Part shown: piece by piece, positions 49,557-55,947 of the stretch
How positions within the stretch are numbered: the stretch's first letter is position 1
Layout: the number at the start of each line of letters is the position of its first letter
DNA from: JBAXXL01 sp038206725
GTDB lineage: Bacteria; Bacteroidota; Ignavibacteria; Kapaibacteriales; UBA2268
Length of the DNA: 55,947 nt
Reading direction: 5' to 3'
NCBI GenBank assembly: GCA_038206725.1
Contig: JBBRAO010000023.1
Span: forward strand, 1-55,947
Position numbers and translations under genes: made by a program
The notes under the pieces: generated by a model
Told to the model about the DNA's origin: nothing
The model's database searches: none
The model's input: only the letters and a program-made list of their open reading frames with translations

Positions 49557-51101
49557 TTATTTTTGAAATAGATTGTTAAATTCTACAAAACATTCTTTCA
49601 ATTTAGTTTTCACTTCGTCTGTCAAATCCTGTACATCGGCAATCAAATTCAAAACATCGTTATGAGTAGAATCCATATAATCGTGGAACTCACTTTCATA
49701 TCTGGCAATAGTTGTATATTCTATTCCATCCAAAAATCCATTAGTCGCACCAAAAATAATTGAAATTTGTTTTTCCACTGTCAATGGTTGAAATTGCTTT
49801 TGTTTCAGAACTTCGGTCAATATTCTACCTCGTTGTAACTTTTCTTGTGTTGTCTTGTCCAAATCGGAGCCAAATTTTGAAAATGCTTCCAATTCGCGGT
49901 AGGAAGCTAATTCCAAACGTAAAGGACCAGCGATTTTCTTCATCGCTTTTATCTGAGCTGACCCGCCAACACGAGAAACAGATATTCCAACGTTCAGAGC
50001 AGGGCGAATACCGCTGTTAAACAAGTCAGGTTCAAGATAAATCTGACCATCGGTAATTGAGATTACGTTTGTAGGAATATACGCTGACACATCGTTTGCT
50101 TGAGTTTCAATAACAGGTAGAGCTGTCAATGATCCGCCGCCATTGGCATCGGAATATTTAGCGGCTCTTTCAAGTAAACGGCTGTGAAGATAGAAAATAT
50201 CGCCAGGATAGGCTTCGCGTCCCGGTGGACGGCGTAGTAACAGTGAAACTTGACGGTAAGAAGCCGCTTGTTTCGATAAATCATCATATATAATCAACGC
50301 GTGCATACCATTATCGCGGAAGTATTCACCCATAGATGCACCGCAATAAGGAGCGATGTACTGAAGAGGTGCCGGATCGGAAGCATTGGCGGCAACGATG
50401 ATCGAATAATCCATTGCGCCGTATTCTTCGAGGTATGACAATACGTTTGCTACTGTAGAGCCTTTTTGACCTATAGCAACATAAATACAGAAAACAGGTT
50501 CTATACCGCGTTCTGCCGCTTCTTTTGTATGGGTACTTTTTTGATTAATGATAGTATCCAAAGCAACCGAAGTTTTACCTGTTTGGCGGTCACCAATAAT
50601 TAACTCACGTTGCCCACGGCCAATTGGTATCAATGCGTCAATGGCTTTAATACCGGTTTGAATAGGTTTTTGCACCGGAAAACGCTCGATAACACCCGGA
50701 GCTTTTCTTTCGATTGGGAGAAATTGATTTGTGTTAATTGCACCTTTTCCATCAATTGGAATACCGAGCGGATTAACAACGCGACCTAATAATTCTTTAC
50801 CAACCGGTACGGATGCGATTTTTTTTGTACGTTTAACGATATCGCCTTCTTTAACGGCACTTGATTCGCCGAATAACATTACACCGACGTGGTCTTCTTC
50901 TAAGTTCAATACCATACCGATTACATCGTTAGGTAACTCAACTAATTCGCTCATCATCACGTTGTTAAGACCGTAAACACGTGCTACACCGTCTCCGACT
51001 TGCAATACTGTTCCAAATTCATAGATATCCATTTCATCTTTGAATTCAGTTAATTGGCGACGTAATATCGCCGATATTTCTTCTGGACGTATTTCTGTCA
51101 T
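49557..51101 (-). CDS. atpA: F0F1 ATP synthase alpha subunit
   Basis: Non-catalytic nucleotide-binding subunit of F1. The 514 residues carry VGDGVARVYGL, the Walker A loop GDRQTGKTSVALD, DDLSKQAASYRQ and LLRRPPGREAYPGDIFYLHS (family signature), and IRPALNVGISVSRVGG with the arginine finger region. Full length with no anomaly. Its neighbour atpH lies 31 nt upstream. Confidence 0.97.
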   Translation of the reverse strand: MTEIRPEEISAILRRQLTEFKDEMDIYEFGTVLQVGDGVARVYGLNNVMMSELVELPNDVIGMVLNLEEDHVGVMLFGESSAVKEGDIVKRTKKIASVPVGKELLGRVVNPLGIPIDGKGAINTNQFLPIERKAPGVIERFPVQKPIQTGIKAIDALIPIGRGQRELIIGDRQTGKTSVALDTIINQKSTHTKEAAERGIEPVFCIYVAIGQKGSTVANVLSYLEEYGAMDYSIIVAANASDPAPLQYIAPYCGASMGEYFRDNGMHALIIYDDLSKQAASYRQVSLLLRRPPGREAYPGDIFYLHSRLLERAAKYSDANGGGSLTALPVIETQANDVSAYIPTNVISITDGQIYLEPDLFNSGIRPALNVGISVSRVGGSAQIKAMKKIAGPLRLELASYRELEAFSKFGSDLDKTTQEKLQRGRILTEVLKQKQFQPLTVEKQISIIFGATNGFLDGIEYTTIARYESEFHDYMDSTHNDVLNLIADVQDLTDEVKTKLKECFVEFNNLFQK

Positions 51102-51132
51102 TTAAAAGCCTTTTATTTTAATTTATTGTTTT

Positions 51133-51678
51133 CTAATTTTCAGCCATAAGCAAATGCTTATGGAGCTTATCAATTTTTGTTTTTATGGATGAATCTATAA
51201 TTATATCAGCGAATTGTATTTTGAATCCGCCGATTATGTCTTTTTCAATTTTAAATTCCGGCAATATCGTTTTATTTGTAATTTCATTTAGCTTTTTGAT
51301 AGTTATTTCCTTCAGCTCATCGTTCATCACGTGAACCGAGGATATAACAACCGGAAGCATATTATGAACTTCATAATACTCTAGCTTGAAATTATCAAAG
51401 ATATCCCAGATAAGTGATTCCCTACTTTTACTAACTAAAAGGTCAAGGAACTCCATCATTAATCTAGAAACCTTACCATTGAACAGTTCGTTCATAATAG
51501 ATTTCTTTTTGTTATTACTGACAATTGGTGATTTGATTAACACCAGCAATTGCTTGGAAGATTTGATTACATTTAATACGTAATCAATTTCTTTCATAAT
51601 GACATCTTCTACCTTTTCACGGTAAGCTATATCGCTCAAGGCGCGTGCGTAACGTGTTGAAACAGGAAGTTTTTTCAT
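51133..51678 (-). CDS. atpH: F0F1 ATP synthase delta subunit
   Basis: Peripheral stalk subunit that links b to the F1 head. The 181 residues show the family N-terminus (STRYARALSDIAYREK) and the conserved C-terminal stretch in which EFKIEKDIIGGFKIQFADII and DSSIKTKIDKL match the I-x-G-G-x-x-I-x-x-x-D-x-x-x-D-x-S family pattern. Lies 6 nt after atpF. Confidence 0.94.
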   Translation of the reverse strand: MKKLPVSTRYARALSDIAYREKVEDVIMKEIDYVLNVIKSSKQLLVLIKSPIVSNNKKKSIMNELFNGKVSRLMMEFLDLLVSKSRESLIWDIFDNFKLEYYEVHNMLPVVISSVHVMNDELKEITIKKLNEITNKTILPEFKIEKDIIGGFKIQFADIIIDSSIKTKIDKLHKHLLMAEN

Positions 51679-51684
51679 AGTATT

Positions 51685-52179
51685 CTAGTTTTTGTTTATT
51701 TTGCCTAAATAGCTTTTAATAAGTTCAGTATCTGTGCTTTCATTCAACTTGGTTGAAATGATTTTTTCTGTTGCCGATATAACCATATCGGTAACTTCGT
51801 CTTTAATTTCGTCAATTGCTTTTTTCTTCTGTAATTCGATTTGTTTTAAAGCGTCTTCCACTTTTTTGTGACGAATTTCTTCTGCTTCTTCGGTAGCGCG
51901 TTGCAAATTCATTTTTGCTTGTTCGTGACCTTTAGCAATTAACGCCTGCATTTCTTCAGCGGCATTTCTCAATTTAGATTCGCTTTGAGCCAATAATTCT
52001 ATTGCTGTTTTATTAGCTCTTTCAGCAGATTCCAATTGATCGTTTATGTGGTTTTCTCGATTAGCGAGACCCTTAATAATTGATTTTCCACCGAATTTTA
52101 ATATAAGAAATAAGAAGATAAAGAAATTAATCAATGTCCATATCATCAAACCCGGCGATACGCTTAATAAACTATCCAT
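51685..52179 (-). CDS. atpF: F0F1 ATP synthase b subunit
   Basis: Peripheral stalk. The 164 residues have one N-terminal membrane helix (PGLMIWTLINFFIFLFLILK) followed by a long charged coiled coil rich in Glu, Ala and Lys (KGLANRENHINDQLESAERA and onwards). The N-terminus is typical of the b subunit in Bacteroidota. Confidence 0.94.
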   Translation of the reverse strand: MDSLLSVSPGLMIWTLINFFIFLFLILKFGGKSIIKGLANRENHINDQLESAERANKTAIELLAQSESKLRNAAEEMQALIAKGHEQAKMNLQRATEEAEEIRHKKVEDALKQIELQKKKAIDEIKDEVTDMVISATEKIISTKLNESTDTELIKSYLGKINKN

Positions 52180-52251
52180 CGTTTTCCTAAATTTAGTTTT
52201 ACATAAGTGAGTGCTTCACCACCTGTGATGGCGATGAAGCACTTACAATAA

Positions 52252-52491
52252 TTATTTTGCGTTTAATAATACTAACAAACAAACTACAACAGCAAATAAT
52301 GCAACACCTTCGATCAAAGCGGCGGCGATAATCATTGTTGTACGAATGTTTCCTGATGCCTCAGGTTGTCTGCCGGTAGCTTCTAAAGCTGTTGCGGCTA
52401 ATTTTCCGATACCTAAAGCGGCACCGATAACTGATAATCCAGCCCCTAATCCGGCGGCTAAGTAAGCAAATGCTAATGATATTGAACCCAT
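52252..52491 (-). CDS. atpE: F0F1 ATP synthase c subunit
   Basis: Rotor ring subunit. The 79-residue hairpin has two helices (ISLAFAYLAAGLGAGLSVIG and TTMIIAAALIEGVALFAVVV) joined by the polar loop ATGRQPEASGNIR. The ion-binding carboxylate is Glu61. It is followed by Gly62, not Ser/Thr, and the extra polar ligands of Na+ c-rings are absent, so proton coupling is most likely. Confidence 0.96.
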   Translation of the reverse strand: MGSISLAFAYLAAGLGAGLSVIGAALGIGKLAATALEATGRQPEASGNIRTTMIIAAALIEGVALFAVVVCLLVLLNAK

Positions 52492-52528
52492 AATGTTAAC
52501 CTTAATAAATTAAAAAAATAAAAAAAAT

Positions 52529-53542
52529 TTAATGTTCTACTGAATGTTCTTCCGCGTGGTCGCCCAGAGCTAATCCTACGAATACCGCGGTCAAAATTGT
52601 AAATATATAAGCTTGTAGTAAGGCAACAAGCAATTCCAAAGCGTAAATAAACATTGAAAATCCTACTGCGGCAGGTGCGATAAGTATATTTTTAAAATAT
52701 AGTATCAAACCTAAAAGACAGAGAATTATAATGTGTCCCGCAGTCATATTCGCAAAAAGACGGATAGTCAATGCGAAAGGTTTTGTAAACAGCCCGATTA
52801 ATTCGATTGGTATCATAATAGGAGCCAGATATATAGGAGCGCCACCTGTTAGGTGTTTCAACCAATTTTTTAAACCAATCTGCCAAATAGAAACGCCCTG
52901 AATCATACAAAACGCCGTGATTGCCAATGCGAGAGTTACCGACAAGTTACCTGTAGGAGCGTGCCCGCCCGGTAGTAAACCAAGTAAATTCATTGTGATA
53001 ATGAAAAAGAATATCCCCAGGAAATATGGCAAAAGCTTATTTGTTAGTTCCTCACCTATGTTTGGTTTTACGATATCGTTTTTAACAAAACCAATAACCA
53101 TTTCCATCATTGCAGTAAAACCCTTTGGTGCACGAAGCGGATTTTTTTTGTAATGCTTTCCGGCTCTCCAAAACGCCAAACCCAAAAGCAATAAAGCCAA
53201 CCACTCATAAACCACAAGACTCGTTATAGATAAATCTAAAGCGGGTGGGGTGTGGTCTTCTTGTCTTACTAATTTGTGTTGAAAATATGTAAATTCACCG
53301 GCTTTTTCCATCGCATCGGTATCTTTATAAATATGGATACCCTTGTCCACAATAATTTTCGGCAAATCAATTTTAAACGCGTCGAACCAACCTATCTGAT
53401 TATGGTTCCCCATATTTTCATTTAAAATGGTTTCGAAAACACTTCCTTCCGCTTTAACTTCTTTGTGAACACTATCCTGTCCGCCGGCTTGTGTATCGCT
53501 TGTTATCATTCGTATATTGTTTGATTGTAATTCGTTTATCAT
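52529..53542 (-). CDS. atpB: F0F1 ATP synthase a subunit
   Basis: Proton channel subunit. The 337 residues start with a ~100-residue N-terminal extension, as in many Bacteroidota. Then come five to six transmembrane helices including LLPYFLGIFFFIITMNLLGL, and the essential Arg in FALTIRLFANMTAGHIII. The final helix ALLQAYIFTILTAVFVGLAL carries the conserved Q-A-Y-I-F-T. The N-terminal part includes an amphipathic region (FKIDLPKIIVDKGIHIY). Spacing to atpE is 37 nt. Confidence 0.95.
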   Translation of the reverse strand: MINELQSNNIRMITSDTQAGGQDSVHKEVKAEGSVFETILNENMGNHNQIGWFDAFKIDLPKIIVDKGIHIYKDTDAMEKAGEFTYFQHKLVRQEDHTPPALDLSITSLVVYEWLALLLLGLAFWRAGKHYKKNPLRAPKGFTAMMEMVIGFVKNDIVKPNIGEELTNKLLPYFLGIFFFIITMNLLGLLPGGHAPTGNLSVTLALAITAFCMIQGVSIWQIGLKNWLKHLTGGAPIYLAPIMIPIELIGLFTKPFALTIRLFANMTAGHIIILCLLGLILYFKNILIAPAAVGFSMFIYALELLVALLQAYIFTILTAVFVGLALGDHAEEHSVEH

Positions 53543-53551
53543 ATATAAAAC

Positions 53552-53833
53552 CTAAGATTTTTTTCGCATTAATATAGTAATTTCAATTATTAAATTTAAT
53601 AATGTTGTTACAAGAAAACTGATTGCTAAAGGTATTTGCGGTAGTCCGCTAGCTAATAATACAATCACTAACAAAGTGAGAGTTAATAAAAACTTTACCG
53701 CGTAACCGCCGACTATGTAATTCATTGCTTTGTCACTATGCTGTTTTGCCAATGACATAGACAGGAAAAAAAGAACTAAATTTAACTCACCAATTATAAA
53801 ACCGATAATTATTGCTATCAAACTATTTGTCAT
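53552..53833 (-). CDS. Small membrane protein, AtpI-like
   Basis: 93 residues with three to four hydrophobic segments: ITNSLIAIII-type start (SLIAIIIGFIIGELNLVLFF), AVKFLLTLTLLVIVLLASG and IPLAISFLVTTLLNLIIEIT. The position between the AtpZ-like gene and atpB, 9 nt before atpB, and the small multi-helix form fit the AtpI/AtpR group, which helps assemble the c ring or supplies Mg2+. The match is mostly positional; sequence identity to E. coli AtpI is low. Confidence 0.7.
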   Translation of the reverse strand: MTNSLIAIIIGFIIGELNLVLFFLSMSLAKQHSDKAMNYIVGGYAVKFLLTLTLLVIVLLASGLPQIPLAISFLVTTLLNLIIEITILMRKKS

Positions 53834-54050
53834 CTTTTCTTTTCTTATCGATTTTTAAAGCTTGATAAATAAAGGCGAATAATCCGAGAGCGATACCGCT
53901 GACACTCAGTATAAGCGTCCATAGTGGAAAATCGTGTCCCTGGTCTAAGCGCTGTCCGAAATATACACCCACTAATATTGGTGTAATTATCTGAAAACCC
54001 GTGTTCAAATACGGGCCTACGTCCTTAATTGATTTCATTTTTCTTTTCAT
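53823..54050 (-). CDS. AtpZ/AtpI family small membrane protein
   Basis: 75 residues with two membrane helices (YLNTGFQIITPILVGVYFGQ and LWTLILSVSGIALGLFAFIY) separated by RLDQGHDFP. The G-x-x-x-G-x-x-L-D pattern is that of AtpZ/AtpI family proteins (PF09527), which sit at the head of ATP synthase operons. It overlaps the next gene by 11 nt, so the two are translationally coupled. The operon promoter should lie in 54051-54211, shared with divergent hrcA. Confidence 0.8.
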   Translation of the reverse strand: MKRKMKSIKDVGPYLNTGFQIITPILVGVYFGQRLDQGHDFPLWTLILSVSGIALGLFAFIYQALKIDKKRKDDK

Positions 54051-54126
54051 AAGAAATGTACATCCAAAAAAAGCAATTTATGAATATTTTTTAATTTGTC
54101 AAAATAATTTTCCATTTATTTTCAAT

Positions 54127-54171
54127 TAAATTTGAATAAAAGTGAAAAAAACTTATTTTTTATTAAATTTG
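54127..54171 (+). promoter_or_regulatory. Two TAAATTTG boxes upstream of hrcA
   Basis: TAAATTTG occurs at 54127-54134 and again at 54164-54171, 41 nt before the hrcA ATG. The second is the better-placed -7 box. No CIRCE inverted repeat (TTAGCACTC-N9-GAGTGCTAA) is present here. Confidence 0.3.
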
Positions 54172-54211
54172 TATATAAAATTAATCAAATTTGGGCAAAT
54201 AAATCAATTTA

Positions 54212-55222
54212 ATGACTGCATTAAAATTAAATGACCGCCAACAGGGAATATTGAATAAAATCGTTCAGCTATATATTTTGAAGGGTTCGCCTATCGGATC
54301 GCGGACTTTAGCGAAATATCTGGAGGAATCGTCCAAACTTTCGCCGGCGACTCTGCGCAATATAATGTCCGATTTGGAAGAAATGAATTTTATTTCGCAT
54401 CCCCATACCTCCGCCGGACGCGTTCCGACCGACAAAGGATACAGGTTTTATGTTGACAATTTGAATAATATTCAATTGCTCTCGGAAGATTTGATTAAAA
54501 ATGTAGAAAATGAAATCAGCTTGAGCGGAAAAGATGTGGCGTTTCAGCGCGCGTCGAAACTGCTGGGACTACTTTCCCATTCCTTGAGCTTTATCAAGTT
54601 CCCGGGTTTGGGCGATATGCTGATAAAGAAGATTGATATTATATCGCTGTCGTCGGCAAAAATATTGGTAGTGTTGGCGTTGGAATCGGATATAGTGAAA
54701 ACTTTGACTATCGAAACGTATTTCGAATATAACGAAAAACAGCTCAGCCAGCTCGCACGCTTAATAAATGAGAAAATCGCCGGAAGGAAATTGAGTTTTC
54801 TGCAATCCTCCTACCACGAAATAATGCTCGATTCGGAGTTTCGCGATTCGCCGTTGGTGCGTCTGTTCGTAGAATCTATTGAGGGCATCGTGGAGGCGAA
54901 CAAATCGAAGCTCATTACGTCGGGAACGCAAAACCTTCTCGATAGTACGCAAAGCGAGGAAATCTACAAAATCAAATCCGTGATAGAACTTATCGAAGAG
55001 GAAGATATAATCGTGCATATTTTGGATAGCGCGCCGGAGAACCTGAGTGTCGTAATAGGCAAAGAAATCGGACACAATATATTGGAAGACTACGCCTTTA
55101 TAAAGGCTAATTACACTGTATCGTCCTCGCACGGCACCATCGGCATAATAGGTCCCAAACGAATGAACTACCCCGAACTAATGGCTCTCGTAAAATCCTT
55201 CTCGGAGATTTTGAGCGAGTGA
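54212..55222 (+). CDS. hrcA: Heat-inducible transcription repressor HrcA
   Basis: Represses heat-shock chaperone operons by binding CIRCE sites. The 336 residues show the N-terminal winged helix (LNDRQQGILNKIVQLYILKG, PIGSRTLAKY, SPATLRNIMSDLEEMNFISH) with PHTSAGRVPTDKGYRFYVD, the family signature, followed by the central and C-terminal domains (IIGPKRMNYPELMALVKSFS). Full length. No grpE, dnaK or dnaJ follows; the next gene is convergent 11 nt away. The second half is noticeably more GC-rich in codon use than neighbours. Confidence 0.95.
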   Translation: MTALKLNDRQQGILNKIVQLYILKGSPIGSRTLAKYLEESSKLSPATLRNIMSDLEEMNFISHPHTSAGRVPTDKGYRFYVDNLNNIQLLSEDLIKNVENEISLSGKDVAFQRASKLLGLLSHSLSFIKFPGLGDMLIKKIDIISLSSAKILVVLALESDIVKTLTIETYFEYNEKQLSQLARLINEKIAGRKLSFLQSSYHEIMLDSEFRDSPLVRLFVESIEGIVEANKSKLITSGTQNLLDSTQSEEIYKIKSVIELIEEEDIIVHILDSAPENLSVVIGKEIGHNILEDYAFIKANYTVSSSHGTIGIIGPKRMNYPELMALVKSFSEILSE

Positions 55223-55233
55223 GGAAGGGAGCA

Positions 55234-55947
55234 TTATTTTTTCAATATTTCATTTCTATGATATTCAAGATATTGTTCCCGACCAGCAATTGGCAAATGT
55301 AAAATTATTTTGTTGTCGGAAATGCCAAGTTTTAAATAAGTCATATTTGATAAAAATGGTGACAAAATAGTCTTCTTGTCGTCAGTAAAAGATAAAAAAC
55401 CTCTATCAAATAGTCTATCAAATGTAGGTGTAAGCATAAAACCATTCATTGGGTCTAATTTTTCAAAATCGTTAGAGGCGACCCAAGGTTTAATATGACT
55501 TGCAATTAAAAGTCTGTCGTCTGAAACCAGAGTAATTGGACAAAATGGACATAATGCCAGCAAATTTTTCCTATATTCACCTTGTCCAATTCTTGCTCTG
55601 TAAAGTTGCATTTTTTCGACTTTATCATTAATTGTTTCATTAATTTGCTCATTTTCTTTTTCTATAATATATGGATGTTCGGTTTCTCCAAAATAATCAG
55701 CAAATAACCGGAAATAGTAATTTAACTTTCCATTTTTATCTAAAAGTTTGATAACAGAAATAAATGTAATGTTTGGCAAAGAAAGTTCACGAATTATTTG
55801 ATAAGCTCGGTCTGTTGAGTTAACATAAACTCTTGGTCCAGCAATTTGAGTTTGCTCTGCAACTTCAAATTCTATTCTTTCGGGTAAATCATCAATTTTT
55901 GCTTTGCGTTCATTCCAAAGATTAGGTAAAATATCTTTGTTGATATA
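55234..55947 (-). CDS. HNH endonuclease-like protein, N-terminus beyond the window
   Basis: The frame is open to the window edge: 237 codons, no ATG near the edge (a TTG at 55779 is internal). Upstream residues read YINKDILPNLWNERKAKIDD and continue without a stop. The C-terminal part is an HNH_2-type nuclease: RARIGQGEYRKNLLALCPFC, LLIASHIKPW (catalytic His), LDPMNGFMLTPTFDRLFDRG, then a beta end. This C-terminal module is common in restriction endonucleases and stand-alone HNH proteins. Whether a methyltransferase gene lies beyond the edge cannot be seen. It is convergent with hrcA. Confidence 0.8.
   Translation of the reverse strand, partial: YINKDILPNLWNERKAKIDDLPERIEFEVAEQTQIAGPRVYVNSTDRAYQIIRELSLPNITFISVIKLLDKNGKLNYYFRLFADYFGETEHPYIIEKENEQINETINDKVEKMQLYRARIGQGEYRKNLLALCPFCPITLVSDDRLLIASHIKPWVASNDFEKLDPMNGFMLTPTFDRLFDRGFLSFTDDKKTILSPFLSNMTYLKLGISDNKIILHLPIAGREQYLEYHRNEILKK

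Noticed and set aside
54051..54211. CIRCE operator upstream of hrcA
   Set aside because: Looked for TTAGCACTC-N9-GAGTGCTAA and near matches; none present, only AT-rich sequence with TAAATTTG boxes.
1..55947. CRISPR array, rRNA genes, complete prophage or IS transposase
   Set aside because: No regularly spaced direct repeats, no rRNA segments, no phage structural genes and no transposase motifs were seen in either strand.

Overview
The window is AT-rich bacterial chromosome that reads as a member of the Bacteroidota / Chlorobiota-Ignavibacteriota-Kapabacteria (FCB) side of the tree. The signs are several secreted proteins ending in type IX secretion (Por) sorting domains, a GT117/DUF2723 membrane protein, -7 promoter boxes of the form TAnnTTTG, often weak Shine-Dalgarno sites, and an ATP synthase cluster lacking atpD and atpC. 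The genus cannot be named from sequence alone. Most genes are housekeeping; no prophage, transposase gene or CRISPR array was seen.

Layout. 0-3.7 kb: a RelE-type toxin-antitoxin pair cut by the window edge, two paralogous secreted proteins (one with a glycine-rich tail), a decayed relE copy, and three copies of the same terminator hairpin. 3.7-9.2 kb (minus): aroA, a fused aroE-aroK, and a priA with an extra N-terminal DUF3052-like domain. 9.2-13.7 kb (plus): S9 peptidase, DUF985 cupin, GNAT-like protein. 13.8-21.7 kb: a fused Pth-LOG protein, pyrF, a putative secreted metalloprotease with a small partner, murF, rsmG, a class D beta-lactamase-like lipoprotein lacking its catalytic residues, rpmA and rplU. 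22.3-25.0 kb (minus): a three-gene envelope operon of unknown function, each junction overlapping by 4 nt. 25.6-36.5 kb: flavodiiron protein, a repeat-rich gap with a MITE-like element and a stranded type IX sorting-domain remnant, rplY, prs, tRNA-Gln, a Cys/Met lyase operon, a glycosyltransferase, a DUF2723 protein and an agmatinase. 36.9-47.4 kb: a GmrSD-like DUF262/DUF1524 protein, guaA, a decayed toxin-antitoxin pair, acyltransferase, DUF6508 protein, secreted esterase, methyltransferase, type IX cargo, SLOG-like protein and cyclophilin. 47.7-54.1 kb (minus): atpZ-atpI-atpB-atpE-atpF-atpH-atpA-hldD-atpG. 54.2-55.9 kb: hrcA and an HNH endonuclease running off the window.

How genes work together. 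AroE-AroK and AroA supply three successive shikimate-pathway steps from overlapping genes. The dead beta-lactamase-like lipoprotein, rsmG and murF form one tightly packed unit. The ATP synthase genes encode F0, F1 alpha, gamma and delta plus two small assembly or accessory membrane proteins, with the heptose epimerase gene hldD inserted. 

The most unusual material is three in-frame gene fusions (AroE-AroK, DUF3052-PriA, Pth-LOG), the inactive OXA-like lipoprotein, the uncharacterised three-gene envelope operon at 22.3-25.0 kb, two small terminal-inverted-repeat elements, and two toxin-antitoxin loci in different states of decay. All functions are read from sequence motifs recalled by eye; no database search was run.
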